Shown here in pieces: positions 24,818 through 33,261 of a stretch of DNA of 46,626 bases. The stretch's first letter is position 1. Each line of letters begins with the position of its first letter. The DNA is from Pseudotabrizicola sp. (GTDB taxonomy: Bacteria > Pseudomonadota > Alphaproteobacteria > Rhodobacterales > Rhodobacteraceae): the NCBI RefSeq assembly GCF_030656345.1, contig NZ_JAUSNR010000053.1, positions 1 through 46,626 of the forward strand, given 5' to 3'. Both the position numbers and the translations under genes were made by a program. Under the pieces are notes generated by a model. That model saw only the letters and a list, made by a program, of their open reading frames with translations, did not search any database and was not told the DNA's origin.

Positions 24818-25536
24818 GGCACTTCCCTCACATCGGCGGCAAGGCTGTATCCGCCGCCCCAGACCGTGGCGATCAGCGCGGGTTTCGCGGGATCGGCCTC
24901 GATCTTGCGGCGCAGACGGCTGATCTGGTTGTCGATGGTGCGGTCGAATACCTGTGCAGCGCGACCCGATGTCAGATCCAGCAATTGTTCGCGGCTGAGC
25001 ACAAAGCGCGGCCGTTCCAGAAACACTGTCAGCAGGCGGAATTCGGCAGTGGTCAGCGCCACCTTGGCGCCATCTGTGTCGGTCAGGGTCCGGCGATCAG
25101 TGTCCAGAACCCAGCGATCAAAGGCCAGCCTATGCCCGGCAAGACTGCCGCCGACCACTTCCGCCCGGTCGGCCCGGCGCAGGATCGCCTTGATCCTGGC
25201 CAGCAGCTCGCGCGGGTTGAAGGGTTTGGGCAGATAGTCATCCGCGCCGACCTCCAGCCCGACGATGCGGTCGGTCTCGTCTCCCAGGGCGGTCAGCATC
25301 AGGATCGGAATGTCGCCTTGCGCGCGCAGGCGACGGCAGACCGACAGGCCATCCTCACCCGGCATCATCACATCCAGCACGATCAGATCGAACTGCCCCA
25401 CCTTCATCGCCGCATCCATCGCGACGGCATCGGCGGCAGAGGTCGCGCGCATCCCGTTCTTCTCCAGATACTTCACCAGCGCATCGCGGATCTCGCGGTG
25501 GTCATCAACGATCAGGATATGCGGCGGTTGGGTCAT
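24814..25536 (-). CDS. OmpR-family response regulator
   Basis: A 240-residue regulator: receiver domain with acidic pocket HILIVDDHREIRD, phospho-acceptor Asp55 in LIVLDVMMPGEDG, the conserved Thr in MLTALGD and Lys in YLPKPFNPRELLARI. The OmpR/PhoB winged-helix C-terminus follows (TTAEFRLLTVFLERP, FDRTIDNQISRLRRKIE, TVWGGGYSL). It is divergent from the EF-hand gene and probably acts on the shared 184-bp intergenic region. Confidence 0.93.
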   Translation of the reverse strand: MTQPPHILIVDDHREIRDALVKYLEKNGMRATSAADAVAMDAAMKVGQFDLIVLDVMMPGEDGLSVCRRLRAQGDIPILMLTALGDETDRIVGLEVGADDYLPKPFNPRELLARIKAILRRADRAEVVGGSLAGHRLAFDRWVLDTDRRTLTDTDGAKVALTTAEFRLLTVFLERPRFVLSREQLLDLTSGRAAQVFDRTIDNQISRLRRKIEADPAKPALIATVWGGGYSLAADVREVP

Positions 25537-25590
25537 TTTCTTGTCTCCTGATGCCGACCCTAGCCGAACCTGTTGGTTCTGCGGACAGAA

Positions 25591-25643
25591 GTTTGTCGCA
25601 AACCTCTCTCAGCGCCCGTGCCTGCGACAGTTTGATACAAAAC
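25591..25643. promoter_or_regulatory. Paired GTTTG..CAAAC motifs between divergent operons
   Basis: GTTTGTCGCAAAC (25591-25603) and GTTTGATACAAAAC (25630-25643) are similar short dyads starting 39 bp apart. A further ACAAACCTGT lies at 25657. They sit between the response regulator and EF-hand genes and are candidate response-regulator sites. Confidence 0.4.
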
Positions 25644-25720
25644 AGGCGTCCCCCTGACAAACCTGTGGGACACCTGACCCCCAGATTGGAATTATCGCAA
25701 TCCAGTCCAGGAGAGACAAA

Positions 25721-26212
25721 ATGAATCGCTCGACAAAATTCGCCCTCGCAGCCGTTGCCGCCCTTGGCGTGGCCGCTGTCGCTGTGCCGGTCGTCGCCCA
25801 ACAGGGCCAGATGCAGCATGGCAACATGCAGCATGGTGGCATGATGGGGGGGGGAATGGGTATGATGGGTGGCGGCATGATGGGCGGCGGCCAAAGCTAT
25901 GCCATGGCCACGTTCGACACCAACAAGGACGGCACGCTCAGCCCCGAGGAAATGTCGGCTGGCATTCAGGCGGAACTCAAGACCTATGACACCGACGGCA
26001 ACGGCACGCTGTCGCTGGAGGAGTTCGCGGTGATGCATGCGGCCCACACCCGGCCGATGACCGTGCGCGCCTTCCAGATGCACGACGCCGATGGTGACGG
26101 GCAGGTGACCGATGCTGAAATGGCTGCCATGGCAGAGATGATGCAAAGCCATATGGGCGGGCAGCAGGGCGGCATGCCGGGCATGGGTCATGGTATGATG
26201 GGCAACAACTGA
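25721..26212 (+). CDS. Secreted EF-hand protein with Met/His-rich segments
   Basis: A 163-residue protein with a signal peptide (about residues 1-26, cleaved after VVAQ). A Met/Gly/His-rich stretch (about 30-57) follows, then three EF-hand loops: DTNKDGTLSPEE (66-77), DTDGNGTLSLEE (90-101) and DADGDGQVTDAE (122-133). The tail is again Met/His/Gly-rich. The EF loops should bind Ca2+; the Met/His segments resemble periplasmic copper-binding sequences. It has an AGGAGAG site before the ATG and is divergent from the two-component pair. It probably buffers metal in the periplasm (inference). Confidence 0.88.
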   Translation: MNRSTKFALAAVAALGVAAVAVPVVAQQGQMQHGNMQHGGMMGGGMGMMGGGMMGGGQSYAMATFDTNKDGTLSPEEMSAGIQAELKTYDTDGNGTLSLEEFAVMHAAHTRPMTVRAFQMHDADGDGQVTDAEMAAMAEMMQSHMGGQQGGMPGMGHGMMGNN

Positions 26213-26223
26213 CACGCGGCTTT

Positions 26224-26253
26224 CCGCCAACCGGGCGAAGGTCCGGTTGGCGG
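26224..26253 (+). other. Intercistronic stem-loop
   Basis: CCGCCAACCGG and CCGGTTGGCGG form a perfect 11-bp stem with an 8-base loop; flanking GGCTTT and AAAGCC can extend it. No U-tract follows, so it is more likely an mRNA-stabilising element or partial terminator between the EF-hand gene and the miniprotein gene. Confidence 0.6.
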
Positions 26254-26281
26254 GAGAAAGCCCAACACAGATCAGGAGGCT

Positions 26282-26401
26282 ATGAAGATGAACGGCTATG
26301 GTATGGGTTTGGGAATGGGATTTGGCTGGCTCTGGATGATTGTCATCCTTGTGCTGGTCGGCCTCGCGATTGCGGCGCTGGTCAAATACCTGCGCAAATA
26401 G
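26282..26401 (+). CDS. 39-residue single-helix membrane miniprotein
   Basis: MKMNGYGMGLGMGFGWLWMI leads into a hydrophobic helix (VILVLVGLAIAALV) and the basic end KYLRK. A strong AGGAGG lies 5 bases before the ATG, and the frame is closed by TAG 13 bases before the next ribosome-binding region. The Met/Gly-rich start echoes the upstream EF-hand protein. No family is known to me. Its position in the copper block suggests a small envelope-metal component. Confidence 0.7.
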   Translation: MKMNGYGMGLGMGFGWLWMIVILVLVGLAIAALVKYLRK

Positions 26402-26416
26402 ACGGAGGGAAACCCG

Positions 26417-26803
26417 ATGGATTATACGATCAACCGCCTGATCACAGGCGAGGATTTTGACGCAGTAGATGCGCGGACCCGTGCTGCGCTGGCCGCACAT
26501 GGTTTTGGCATTCTGACAGAGATCGACGTCAAGGCGACGATGAAGAAGAAGCTGGATGCGGAGATGGCGCCCTACCGTATTCTGGGCGCCTGTAACCCGA
26601 AGATGGCGCTGGAAGCTATCGGCATGGAACCACGCGTCGGTGCGATGCTGCCCTGCAACGTAATCCTGCGCGAGGTCGCGGGCGGAGTGGAGGTGAGCGC
26701 GGTTGACCCGGTTGCCTCGATGCAGGCCATCGACAATTCCTCGTTGCACAGCGTAGCGGGGAAGGTGCGGGACATGCTGGCCAAAGCCGTTGCAGAGATA
26801 TGA
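26417..26803 (+). CDS. DUF302 protein
   Basis: A 128-residue single DUF302 domain: AHGFGILTEIDVKATMKKKL, YRILGACNPKMALEAI and GAMLPCNVILREV. DUF302 proteins are small, often next to copper and redox genes, and of unsettled function; some bind heme or metals. It has GACGGAGGG before the ATG. Co-directional with the miniprotein and EF-hand genes, and upstream of the CopA1 gene, which has its own CueR-type promoter. Confidence 0.88.
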   Translation: MDYTINRLITGEDFDAVDARTRAALAAHGFGILTEIDVKATMKKKLDAEMAPYRILGACNPKMALEAIGMEPRVGAMLPCNVILREVAGGVEVSAVDPVASMQAIDNSSLHSVAGKVRDMLAKAVAEI

Positions 26804-26827
26804 TCAGGCTGCGGCGACACTTCGCGC

Positions 26828-26851
26828 TTGACCTTCCAACACTGGCACGGA
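26828..26851 (+). promoter_or_regulatory. CueR-type promoter of copA1
   Basis: TTGACCTTCCAACACTGG followed by CACGG: a -35 TTGACC with the ACCTTCC half-site of a MerR-family copper operator. The right half (GCACGGA) is degenerate. It lies 67 bp before the copA1 ATG. Confidence 0.6.
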
Positions 26852-26917
26852 GCACTTTCGAACCGGAGGGCCACGCATCGGTCTTCACGCGACATTGACC
26901 GCGAAAAGGAGAACGCC

Positions 26918-29290
26918 ATGTCCAGGACAGATCCACACGTAGGCCATCCCCATGCAGACCCCGAAATGCCTGCGGGCCAAGCGGGGTCGGCAGTGCCTGA
27001 TGAGCCGACCGCCCGTGACCCAGTCTGCGGCATGACCGTGAGCCTGAAGCCCGATACGCGGACCGAGAGCTTTGGCAGTGAGACCTTCCATTTCTGCTCT
27101 GAAAAGTGCCAGATCAAGTTCAAGGCGGATCCTTGGTTCTACGCTTCGGGCCGTGCCGCAGGCCGGAAGAAGGCCGCTCCGGCCAACGTTCAGTACACTT
27201 GCCCGATGCATCCCGAAATCGTCCGTGATGCGCCGGGGGCCTGTCCGATCTGCGGCATGGCGCTGGAGCCGATGGTGCCGTCTGACGAGCCCAGCGAGGA
27301 GCTGACCGACTTCACGCGCCGGATGTGGATTTCCGCCGCGGCGGCGGTGCCGCTTGTCATCCTGACGATGGGCGAGCTGGTGGCGCTGCCAGTGCGCGAC
27401 TGGATCGGGCACCAGACCGCGAGTTATCTGGAATTTGTGCTGGCGACACCGATCATCCTCTGGGCCGCCTTGCCGTTCTTCCGGCGCGGCTGGGAGTCGG
27501 TGGTGAACCGCAGCCCCAACATGTGGACGCTGATCAGCCTCGGCGTGGCGGCGGCCTATCTTTATTCGATCGTTGCCACCTTCTTGCCGGGCGTCTTTCC
27601 CGAACAATACCGGATGGGCCATGGCGTCGGCACCTATTTTGAGGCGGCCGTGGTGATCGTGACGCTGGTGTTCGTGGGTCAGGTGCTTGAACTGCGGGCA
27701 CGCGAGCGGACCGGCGACGCGATCCGGGCGCTTCTCGACCTCGCGCCCAAGACGGCGCGGCGCATCCTGCCCGATGGGTCGGAGTATGACGCGCCGCTCG
27801 AGAACGTCATGGAGGGCGACCGGTTGCGCGTGCGCCCCGGCGACGCCGTGCCGGTGGATGGGACGGTGATCGAAGGCCGCTCGTCTCTGGATGAAAGCAT
27901 GCTGACCGGCGAGTCGATGCCGGTGGAAAAGGGTCCGGGCGATGATGTGACCGGGGCGACGATCAACAAGAACGGCAGCCTTGTGATCGAGGCGGGCAAG
28001 GTCGGTGCCGATACCGTTCTGGCGCAGATCGTGGCGATGGTGTCGAACGCGCGACGGTCCCGCGCGCCCATTCAGGGCATGGCAGATCGGGTGTCGGCGG
28101 TGTTTGTGCCGGCAGTGGTGGCCATCGCCATCTTCGCCTTCGTGGTCTGGCTGATCTTTGGCCCGGAACCCGCGCTGGTCTTTGCGATCGCCTCGGCGGT
28201 GTCGGTGCTGATCATCGCCTGTCCCTGCGCGCTTGGCCTTGCCACGCCGATTTCGATCACCACGGCTGCGGGGCGCGGCGCGCAGGCCGGTGTGCTGATC
28301 AAGGATGCCGAGGCGCTGGAGCGGATGGCGGGGGTTGATACGCTGATCGTGGACAAGACCGGGACGCTGACCATGGGCAAGCCGAAGCTGACCGACACGG
28401 TGGCGCTCGGGGACCTGCCGGAAGCGGACCTGCTGTCGCTGGCCGCGGCGCTGGAGCGCGGCTCGGAACACCCGCTGGCCGAAGCGATCGTCGAGGGCGC
28501 CGAGGCGCAGGGTGCGCCGCGTCAGGAGGCCACGGACTTCGAAGCCGTCACCGGCAAGGGCGTGCGCGGCACGGTTGGCGGACGCGCGGTGGCGCTCGGC
28601 AATGCGGCGATGATGCGGGAGATGGGGCTGGACACGGGCACCGCCGAGGCAAAGGCCGACACCCTGCGCGCCGAGGGAAAGACAGCGATGTTCGTTGCGG
28701 TCGATGGCGCGCTTGCGGGCATCGTGGCGGTGGCCGACCCGATCAAGGATTCGACCGCGCAGGCCATTCGCGAACTGCATGCACAGGGCCTACGGGTGAT
28801 CATGGCGACGGGCGACAACGAACGCACGGCGCAGGCAGTGGCGGGCAAGCTTGGTATTGACGAGGTGCGCGCGGGAGTTCTGCCCGAGGCAAAAAAGGAT
28901 CTGATCGATCAGTTGCGCCGCGATGGCCACAAGATTGCAATGGCAGGCGACGGGGTGAATGACGCGCCCGCACTGGCCGCCGCAGACGTGGGTATCGCCA
29001 TGGGAACCGGCGCGGATGTCGCGATGGAAAGCGCGGGCATCACCTTGCTGGGCGGCGATCTGATGGGCATCGTGCGGGCGCGAAAACTGGCCCGCGCCAC
29101 GCTGCGCAACATCAAGCAGAACCTGTTCTTCGCCTTCGCTTACAACGCGCTTGGCGTGCCCATTGCAGCAGGCTTGCTTTATCCGGTCACGGGGATGTTG
29201 CTGTCACCAATGATCGCAGCGGCGGCGATGAGCCTGTCATCCGTCTCGGTCATCACCAACGCGCTGCGGTTGCGGCGGGTGGATCTGTGA
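26918..29290 (+). CDS. copA: Copper-exporting P1B ATPase with YHS and HMBD domains (CopA1)
   Basis: About 790 residues. The N-terminal order is YHS domain (DPVCGMTV ... [12 protein letters not shown], about 35-80), then a heavy-metal-binding domain ([20 protein letters not shown], about 95-115), then eight membrane helices with CPC in [12 protein letters not shown], the phosphorylation site DKTGTLT and the hinge [10 protein letters not shown]. It lacks classical HMA (GMTCxxC) domains, unlike the second ATPase. It exports Cu+ (possibly Ag+) across the inner membrane. ATG 26918 follows AAAGGAGAA and gives the standard MSRTDPHxGH start. Confidence 0.93.
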   Translation: MSRTDPHVGHPHADPEMPAGQAGSAVPDEPTARDPVCGMTVSLKPDTRTESFGSETFHFCSEKCQIKFKADPWFYASGRAAGRKKAAPANVQYTCPMHPEIVRDAPGACPICGMALEPMVPSDEPSEELTDFTRRMWISAAAAVPLVILTMGELVALPVRDWIGHQTASYLEFVLATPIILWAALPFFRRGWESVVNRSPNMWTLISLGVAAAYLYSIVATFLPGVFPEQYRMGHGVGTYFEAAVVIVTLVFVGQVLELRARERTGDAIRALLDLAPKTARRILPDGSEYDAPLENVMEGDRLRVRPGDAVPVDGTVIEGRSSLDESMLTGESMPVEKGPGDDVTGATINKNGSLVIEAGKVGADTVLAQIVAMVSNARRSRAPIQGMADRVSAVFVPAVVAIAIFAFVVWLIFGPEPALVFAIASAVSVLIIACPCALGLATPISITTAAGRGAQAGVLIKDAEALERMAGVDTLIVDKTGTLTMGKPKLTDTVALGDLPEADLLSLAAALERGSEHPLAEAIVEGAEAQGAPRQEATDFEAVTGKGVRGTVGGRAVALGNAAMMREMGLDTGTAEAKADTLRAEGKTAMFVAVDGALAGIVAVADPIKDSTAQAIRELHAQGLRVIMATGDNERTAQAVAGKLGIDEVRAGVLPEAKKDLIDQLRRDGHKIAMAGDGVNDAPALAAADVGIAMGTGADVAMESAGITLLGGDLMGIVRARKLARATLRNIKQNLFFAFAYNALGVPIAAGLLYPVTGMLLSPMIAAAAMSLSSVSVITNALRLRRVDL

Positions 29291-29296
29291 GGGGGC

Positions 29297-29908
29297 ATGA
29301 CCCAAGACCCAAACCGCTGGGAAGGCGTCTATCAGACCAAAGAAGAGGCCGAGACGAGTTGGTTTGAGGATCGCCCGCAAGTCTCGCTCGACCTGATCGC
29401 CGCGACCGGCATCGGCACGGATGCGGCGATCGTCGATGTCGGGGCAGGGGCCTCGCGTCTGGTGGATTGCCTGCTGGAACAGGGGTTCCACCGGATCACG
29501 CTGCTTGACCTGTCGGAAACGGCGCTTGCACAGGCCCGTGCGCGTCTGCCTGAAGCGGCACCGGTCGAGTGGTTGGCGGGGAATATTCTGGACTGGCACC
29601 CCTTGCGGCGCTTTGACCTCTGGCATGACCGGGCCGCGTTCCATTTCCTAACCGAAACCGCCGATCAGGATGCTTATCTGCGGGTGATGGACCGCGCTTT
29701 GCTGCCCGGTGGCCACGCGATCATCGGCACCTTCGCGCTGGACGGGCCAGACAAGTGCAGCGGCCTGCCAGTTGCCCGATATGATGCCGCGCGGTTGTCT
29801 GAGCGGTTGGGCAAGGGCTACCATCTGGTCCGGTCGCTGACTCACGACCACACAACACCTTGGGGCAGTGTGCAAAGGTTCCACTTCGGATTGTTCCGCA
29901 AAGTATGA
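29297..29908 (+). CDS. Class I SAM-dependent methyltransferase
   Basis: A 203-residue protein with AAIVDVGAGASRLVDCLL (SAM-binding motif I), ITLLDLSETAL (motif II) and DLWHDRAAFHFL (motif IV region). The start (RWEGVYQTKEEAETSWFE) matches small methyltransferases of the TehB/thiopurine-like type. It starts six bases after the copA1 stop, so it is co-transcribed with the copper pump. The substrate is unknown; a role with thiol or metalloid substrates is conceivable but not shown. Confidence 0.85.
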   Translation: MTQDPNRWEGVYQTKEEAETSWFEDRPQVSLDLIAATGIGTDAAIVDVGAGASRLVDCLLEQGFHRITLLDLSETALAQARARLPEAAPVEWLAGNILDWHPLRRFDLWHDRAAFHFLTETADQDAYLRVMDRALLPGGHAIIGTFALDGPDKCSGLPVARYDAARLSERLGKGYHLVRSLTHDHTTPWGSVQRFHFGLFRKV

Positions 29909-30014
29909 TCCTCGGCCAGGGGCGGCCTGTCCAAAGGCTTTTCTCCAATCATGTGCGGGAACCAAGTTGCGGTCCGGGCGTTATGTTTCTGCTGCCTCAA
30001 ACAGGACCATGACC

Positions 30015-30380
30015 ATGAAACTTGCCCCCAGACTGCTCGCCGTTGCCCTTATGGCATTTGCGCCAGCGATGACCGCAGGCGCTTCTTTTGCAGAGGCAAA
30101 AGGTTGCCCGCCGGGACTGGCCAAGAAGAACCCGCCTTGCGTGCCACCGGGGCAGGCCAAGAAGGGTGTCACCACCGATCAATGGTTGAACCGCGACCGG
30201 ACCGGGGATGTGGTTCAGAGCAGTGATCTGGTCTATCTGGATGACTTTGCACTCTATGATCTGCCGGCGCTGCCTTATGGGCAACGCTACGCGGTCGTTG
30301 ACGACCAGATCGTGGTGATCGACCCCGAAAGCTACAAGATCCTGCAACTGATCCGGGTCTTTACCGCATTGGGCAACTGA
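30015..30380 (+). CDS. Small secreted RcnB-like protein
   Basis: About 121 residues. The signal peptide MKLAPRLLAVALMAFAPAMT is followed by GCPPGLAKKNPPCVPPGQAK, the Pro/Gly/Lys motif of RcnB-like and related periplasmic proteins, and a C-terminal domain ending VIDPESYKILQLIRVFTAL. RcnB helps nickel/cobalt homeostasis in E. coli; similarity here is limited to motif and layout. ATG 30015 sits 8 bases after AGGA; ATG 30009 is a near alternative. It converges on the cytochrome c gene. Confidence 0.7.
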   Translation: MKLAPRLLAVALMAFAPAMTAGASFAEAKGCPPGLAKKNPPCVPPGQAKKGVTTDQWLNRDRTGDVVQSSDLVYLDDFALYDLPALPYGQRYAVVDDQIVVIDPESYKILQLIRVFTALGN

Positions 30381-30393
30381 GCGGGATCGACCT

Positions 30394-30840
30394 TCAATCG
30401 CCCGACACCGCGCGTGACCGGTCGGCCTGAGCCCTGCGAACGGGTTCAGGCCATGTCGATTTGATGTAGTCGAGGATCGCCTCGATCTCACCTTCCTCCA
30501 GCACCGCCCCGAATCCCGGCATGCCCGACGTGAACGCAACCCCCATGTCGTCCAGAACTGCCTGCCCGCCGCGGGTGATGTAGTCGGTCAGCATCGCATC
30601 ATCATGGTGCCAGGTGTGGCCGGTCCCGTCATGCGGTGGCGCCGGATAGAGGCCGTTTTCATCTGAGCTGCGCCAGTCTGGCTGACCTTCAAGGTTCGCG
30701 CCGTGGCAGACCGCGCAGTGCTCGATATAGAGCACGCGTCCCGTCTCCACGTCTGCGGTGCCGGAATGAAAGAACGCGGAGGCTGAAAAGGGCAGGACCG
30801 CTATCAGCAGGGCCGCAGGCAAGGTCTTGCACGGGATCAT
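30394..30840 (-). CDS. Secreted mono-heme cytochrome c
   Basis: A 148-residue protein with a signal peptide (cleavage near SASA, about residue 21), one heme site CAVCH (about residue 43) and a distal axial Met in SGMPGFG. It is a class I periplasmic cytochrome c. It sits downstream of the multicopper oxidase in the same direction (68-base gap) and could carry electrons to or from it. ATG 30840 places the signal peptide correctly; the longer frame from 30882 has no support. Confidence 0.9.
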   Translation of the reverse strand: MIPCKTLPAALLIAVLPFSASAFFHSGTADVETGRVLYIEHCAVCHGANLEGQPDWRSSDENGLYPAPPHDGTGHTWHHDDAMLTDYITRGGQAVLDDMGVAFTSGMPGFGAVLEEGEIEAILDYIKSTWPEPVRRAQADRSRAVSGD

Positions 30841-30907
30841 TTTCTTAGATGTCCTTTCTTGGTTGAGGGGCCGGGGCGTCACTTTTGGAGGCCCCGGACT
30901 GTCACTC

Positions 30908-32365
30908 TCAGGCTCTAACGGCGAATTCGGTCATCATGCCGGTGGCAAGGTGTGGCATGTGGTGGCAATGCAGCATCCAGCGGGCGGCTTCGCCTGCATC
31001 AATGGCGATTGTGAGCATAGCCATTGGCGGCACATAGACCGTATCGCGCACCGCGCCCGCAAAGCGTTGATTGCCGATGCCCACCACCTGAAACGCGTGG
31101 CCGTGCAGGTGCATCGGGTGTCCCATCATCGACATGTTGTGGAACATGATCTCGACCCGCTCTCCGCTGGTTGCCGTCACGGGGACATGCTCGCCCCAGG
31201 TGTTGCCGTCGATGGTCCAGAGATAGGGCTGCATCGATCCGCCCAGCATCATCATGTGGGTTTTCGATGCCGCGCGCGCCGCCAGCGGATTGGCCGCCCG
31301 CAGCAACAATTCCTGCGCAAGCCCGGTGTCAAAGGCCGGGGCCGCGGTTTCGGCGAGACCGTCGATGCGCGGCACCTTTGCGCCCAAAGTGGCCAGCACG
31401 ATCCCGGTCTGCTCGCGGGCGCCTTCGCGCAGCCCGAGGATCGGGAAGGCACCAGTTCCGGCAGGAAGGTCAAGCTCGATATCCAGCCGCTGCGCCATCG
31501 CGATGCCAAACCGGGTGCCGGTGACGGGCGACACGTCATGGCCATCAACCGCCACCAGCCGCCCCTGAACTGCACCGGTATCGATCCAGAACACTGTCGC
31601 TGCCGCCGCATTGATGATGCGCAGACGGACCCGCCCGCCTGACTCAACGCGGATCACGTCGGGGTCGTTCAGGGTGCGGTCATTGGCGAGATAGGCGTCG
31701 AAATTGTAGTCGTTCAGATCCATTGCCATACCGCCCATGCTGCCATGGTCCATGCCTGCCATACCGTCCATGGCTCCGGCGGGTGCATGGGTACCATGAT
31801 CCATCCCTGCCATGTCGTGCCCGGTGCCGCCGGTGATTTCGGCCAGCACGTCCTCGGCGGGTTTGAACGAGAAGTCATGCAGGAGCATCACCACCTCCTG
31901 CCGGTCGGCGGCCAGATCGGCGGGGCTGCGCACGATCAGCGGGGCGGCCAGCAGTTGCATTTCCTGCACCGGCACGTGGCTGTGCATCCAGTGCGTGCCT
32001 GGCAATGGCGCGAAGTCGTAAGGCCGCCGTTCGCCGGGAGCTAGTAACGGCATCGGCAGGCCGGGCACGCCGTCCTGCGCATTTGGCGGGATCTGGCCGT
32101 GCCAGTGGATGATGGTTTCGACGTCGAGATCATTGGTCAGATCCACGGTGAACCGTTGGCCGGGATCAAGGATCAGCCCTTGTCCGCCTGCGGCGTTCTC
32201 GAGCCCGTAAACGCTGGCCGGGCGCCCATTGATATCGAGCGTTCTTGTGGTGGCGCGCAAAGTCATTCCTTGGGCGTCCTGCGCGAACGCAGTCCGGCTC
32301 AGGCCAGGGGATGTGGCGAGGACGGCGGCTGCGGTCAGAAAGTGGCGACGTGTCACATGAGTCAT
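30908..32365 (-). CDS. Multicopper oxidase (CueO/CopA-oxidase type)
   Basis: About 485 residues. A Tat signal peptide (THVTRRHFLTAAAVLA) is followed by cupredoxin domains with the copper ligands IHWHG (about residue 87), WMHSHVP, HPMHLHGH and HCHHMPHLATGMM. A Met/His-rich insert (MAGMDHGTHAP, MDGMAGMDHGSMGGM) in the middle is typical of enzymes that oxidise Cu+ in the periplasm. ATG 32365 gives the Tat motif; the extended frame upstream does not. It follows cueR by 77 bases and likely shares its copper-induced promoter. Confidence 0.93.
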   Translation of the reverse strand: MTHVTRRHFLTAAAVLATSPGLSRTAFAQDAQGMTLRATTRTLDINGRPASVYGLENAAGGQGLILDPGQRFTVDLTNDLDVETIIHWHGQIPPNAQDGVPGLPMPLLAPGERRPYDFAPLPGTHWMHSHVPVQEMQLLAAPLIVRSPADLAADRQEVVMLLHDFSFKPAEDVLAEITGGTGHDMAGMDHGTHAPAGAMDGMAGMDHGSMGGMAMDLNDYNFDAYLANDRTLNDPDVIRVESGGRVRLRIINAAAATVFWIDTGAVQGRLVAVDGHDVSPVTGTRFGIAMAQRLDIELDLPAGTGAFPILGLREGAREQTGIVLATLGAKVPRIDGLAETAAPAFDTGLAQELLLRAANPLAARAASKTHMMMLGGSMQPYLWTIDGNTWGEHVPVTATSGERVEIMFHNMSMMGHPMHLHGHAFQVVGIGNQRFAGAVRDTVYVPPMAMLTIAIDAGEAARWMLHCHHMPHLATGMMTEFAVRA

Positions 32366-32442
32366 GTGAAAAGCTCCTGTGAAATTTTGGGTGGTTGCCA
32401 CCCCGAGGGGGCATCTTCGCTGCAAGTGAACCAAGTGGCCTG

Positions 32443-32895
32443 TCACACCCGCTCGAAACCGCGGGTCTTCTTGCGGTCACGCTGTGGGGGAACGGGCGTA
32501 TCCGGTGCTGCATTGCCCAGCGACATCAGGATCGGGCAATCCGGCCTGCCGTCGCCCTGACAGTTCGAGGCCAGGTGACGCAGGGTTTCCGTCATCTCCT
32601 GCAGTTCCCGCATCTTTTTTTCAAGTTCTGTGACATGTCCCATCGCGATCTGCTTTACATCGGCGCTGGCGCGGTCGCGATCCCGCCACAGGGTCAACAG
32701 ATCGTTGATCTGCTTGACGGTGAAGCCCAGATCGCGGGCGCGACGGACAAAGCGCAGCGTCTGGATGTCATTCTCAGTATAGACACGATAGCCCGAATAG
32801 GTGCGCAAGGCGGCGCGGATCAGGCCGGTGTCTTCGTAATAGCGGATCATCTTGGCAGAGATGCCTGTGGCCTTGGCAACGTCACCGATGTTCAT
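32443..32895 (-). CDS. cueR: CueR, copper-responsive MerR-family activator
   Basis: A 150-residue regulator: MerR winged helix (MNIGDVAKATGISAKMIRYY), dimerisation helix about 80-110, and the metal loop NCQGDGRPDCPIL with Cys112 and Cys120, the positions used by E. coli CueR to hold Cu+. A C-terminal extension of about 27 residues is present. It activates promoters with long spacers; six such sites are seen in this window, one before this gene. ATG 32895 fits the family start; the upstream extension covers the promoter itself. Confidence 0.95.
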   Translation of the reverse strand: MNIGDVAKATGISAKMIRYYEDTGLIRAALRTYSGYRVYTENDIQTLRFVRRARDLGFTVKQINDLLTLWRDRDRASADVKQIAMGHVTELEKKMRELQEMTETLRHLASNCQGDGRPDCPILMSLGNAAPDTPVPPQRDRKKTRGFERV

Positions 32896-32941
32896 GGTGG
32901 TTCTCCCTGTGGTGCATGGGGTGACCGGATTGGGACATCCT

Positions 32942-32967
32942 GAACCTTTCCATCGTTGGAAGGTCAA
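32942..32967 (-). promoter_or_regulatory. CueR-type promoter of cueR
   Basis: Read on the reverse strand: TTGACCTTCCAACGATGG then AAAGGT. ACCTTCC and GAAAGGT flank a 7-bp centre, the best-conserved dyad of the six in this window. It lies 46 bp before the cueR ATG. Confidence 0.75.
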
Positions 32968-32987
32968 GCGTCTTTTTCCGGTCGGAC

Positions 32988-33245
32988 TCAATGGGCTTGG
33001 GCAAGGCCGATCAGGCTGCGCAGACGCGTGATCTGATCTGCCGCCGGGCCCCACAGCGCCTTTCCGTCAATGATCGTGATCGGCGCGATGCGAAGGCCGG
33101 TCCGGCGGCGGGCCTCTTCGGCGATCCGTGGGTTGCGAAGATCTCGCTCGATGTAGATGAGCCCTTGCGCATCGAGCCATCGCTTGAGGATGGCGCAGTC
33201 AGGGCATGTCGGCGTCGTGAACAGCTCAATCTGGTTGTGCGACAT
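32988..33245 (-). CDS. Glutaredoxin-like protein
   Basis: An 85-residue thioredoxin-fold protein with the redox motif CPDC in FTTPTCPDCAILKRWLDA, the cis-Pro segment RIAPITIIDG and a glutaredoxin-like end. It probably reduces thiol or glutathionylated targets, or buffers Cu+ with its two Cys. It starts 16 bases after the copA2 stop, so it belongs to the copA2 transcript. Confidence 0.88.
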   Translation of the reverse strand: MSHNQIELFTTPTCPDCAILKRWLDAQGLIYIERDLRNPRIAEEARRRTGLRIAPITIIDGKALWGPAADQITRLRSLIGLAQAH

Positions 33246-33261
33246 GATGCAAGTCCCTTCC

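Noticed and set aside
25721..26212. Short tandem repeats from the ATGGGC/GGCATGATG runs
   Set aside because: They arise from Met/Gly/His-rich coding sequence in the EF-hand gene, not from a separate repeat array.
26885..28780. 631-codon reverse-strand frame over copA1
   Set aside because: Composition is rich in His/Arg/Gly from complementing GC-rich codons; the forward frame is an unambiguous P-type ATPase.
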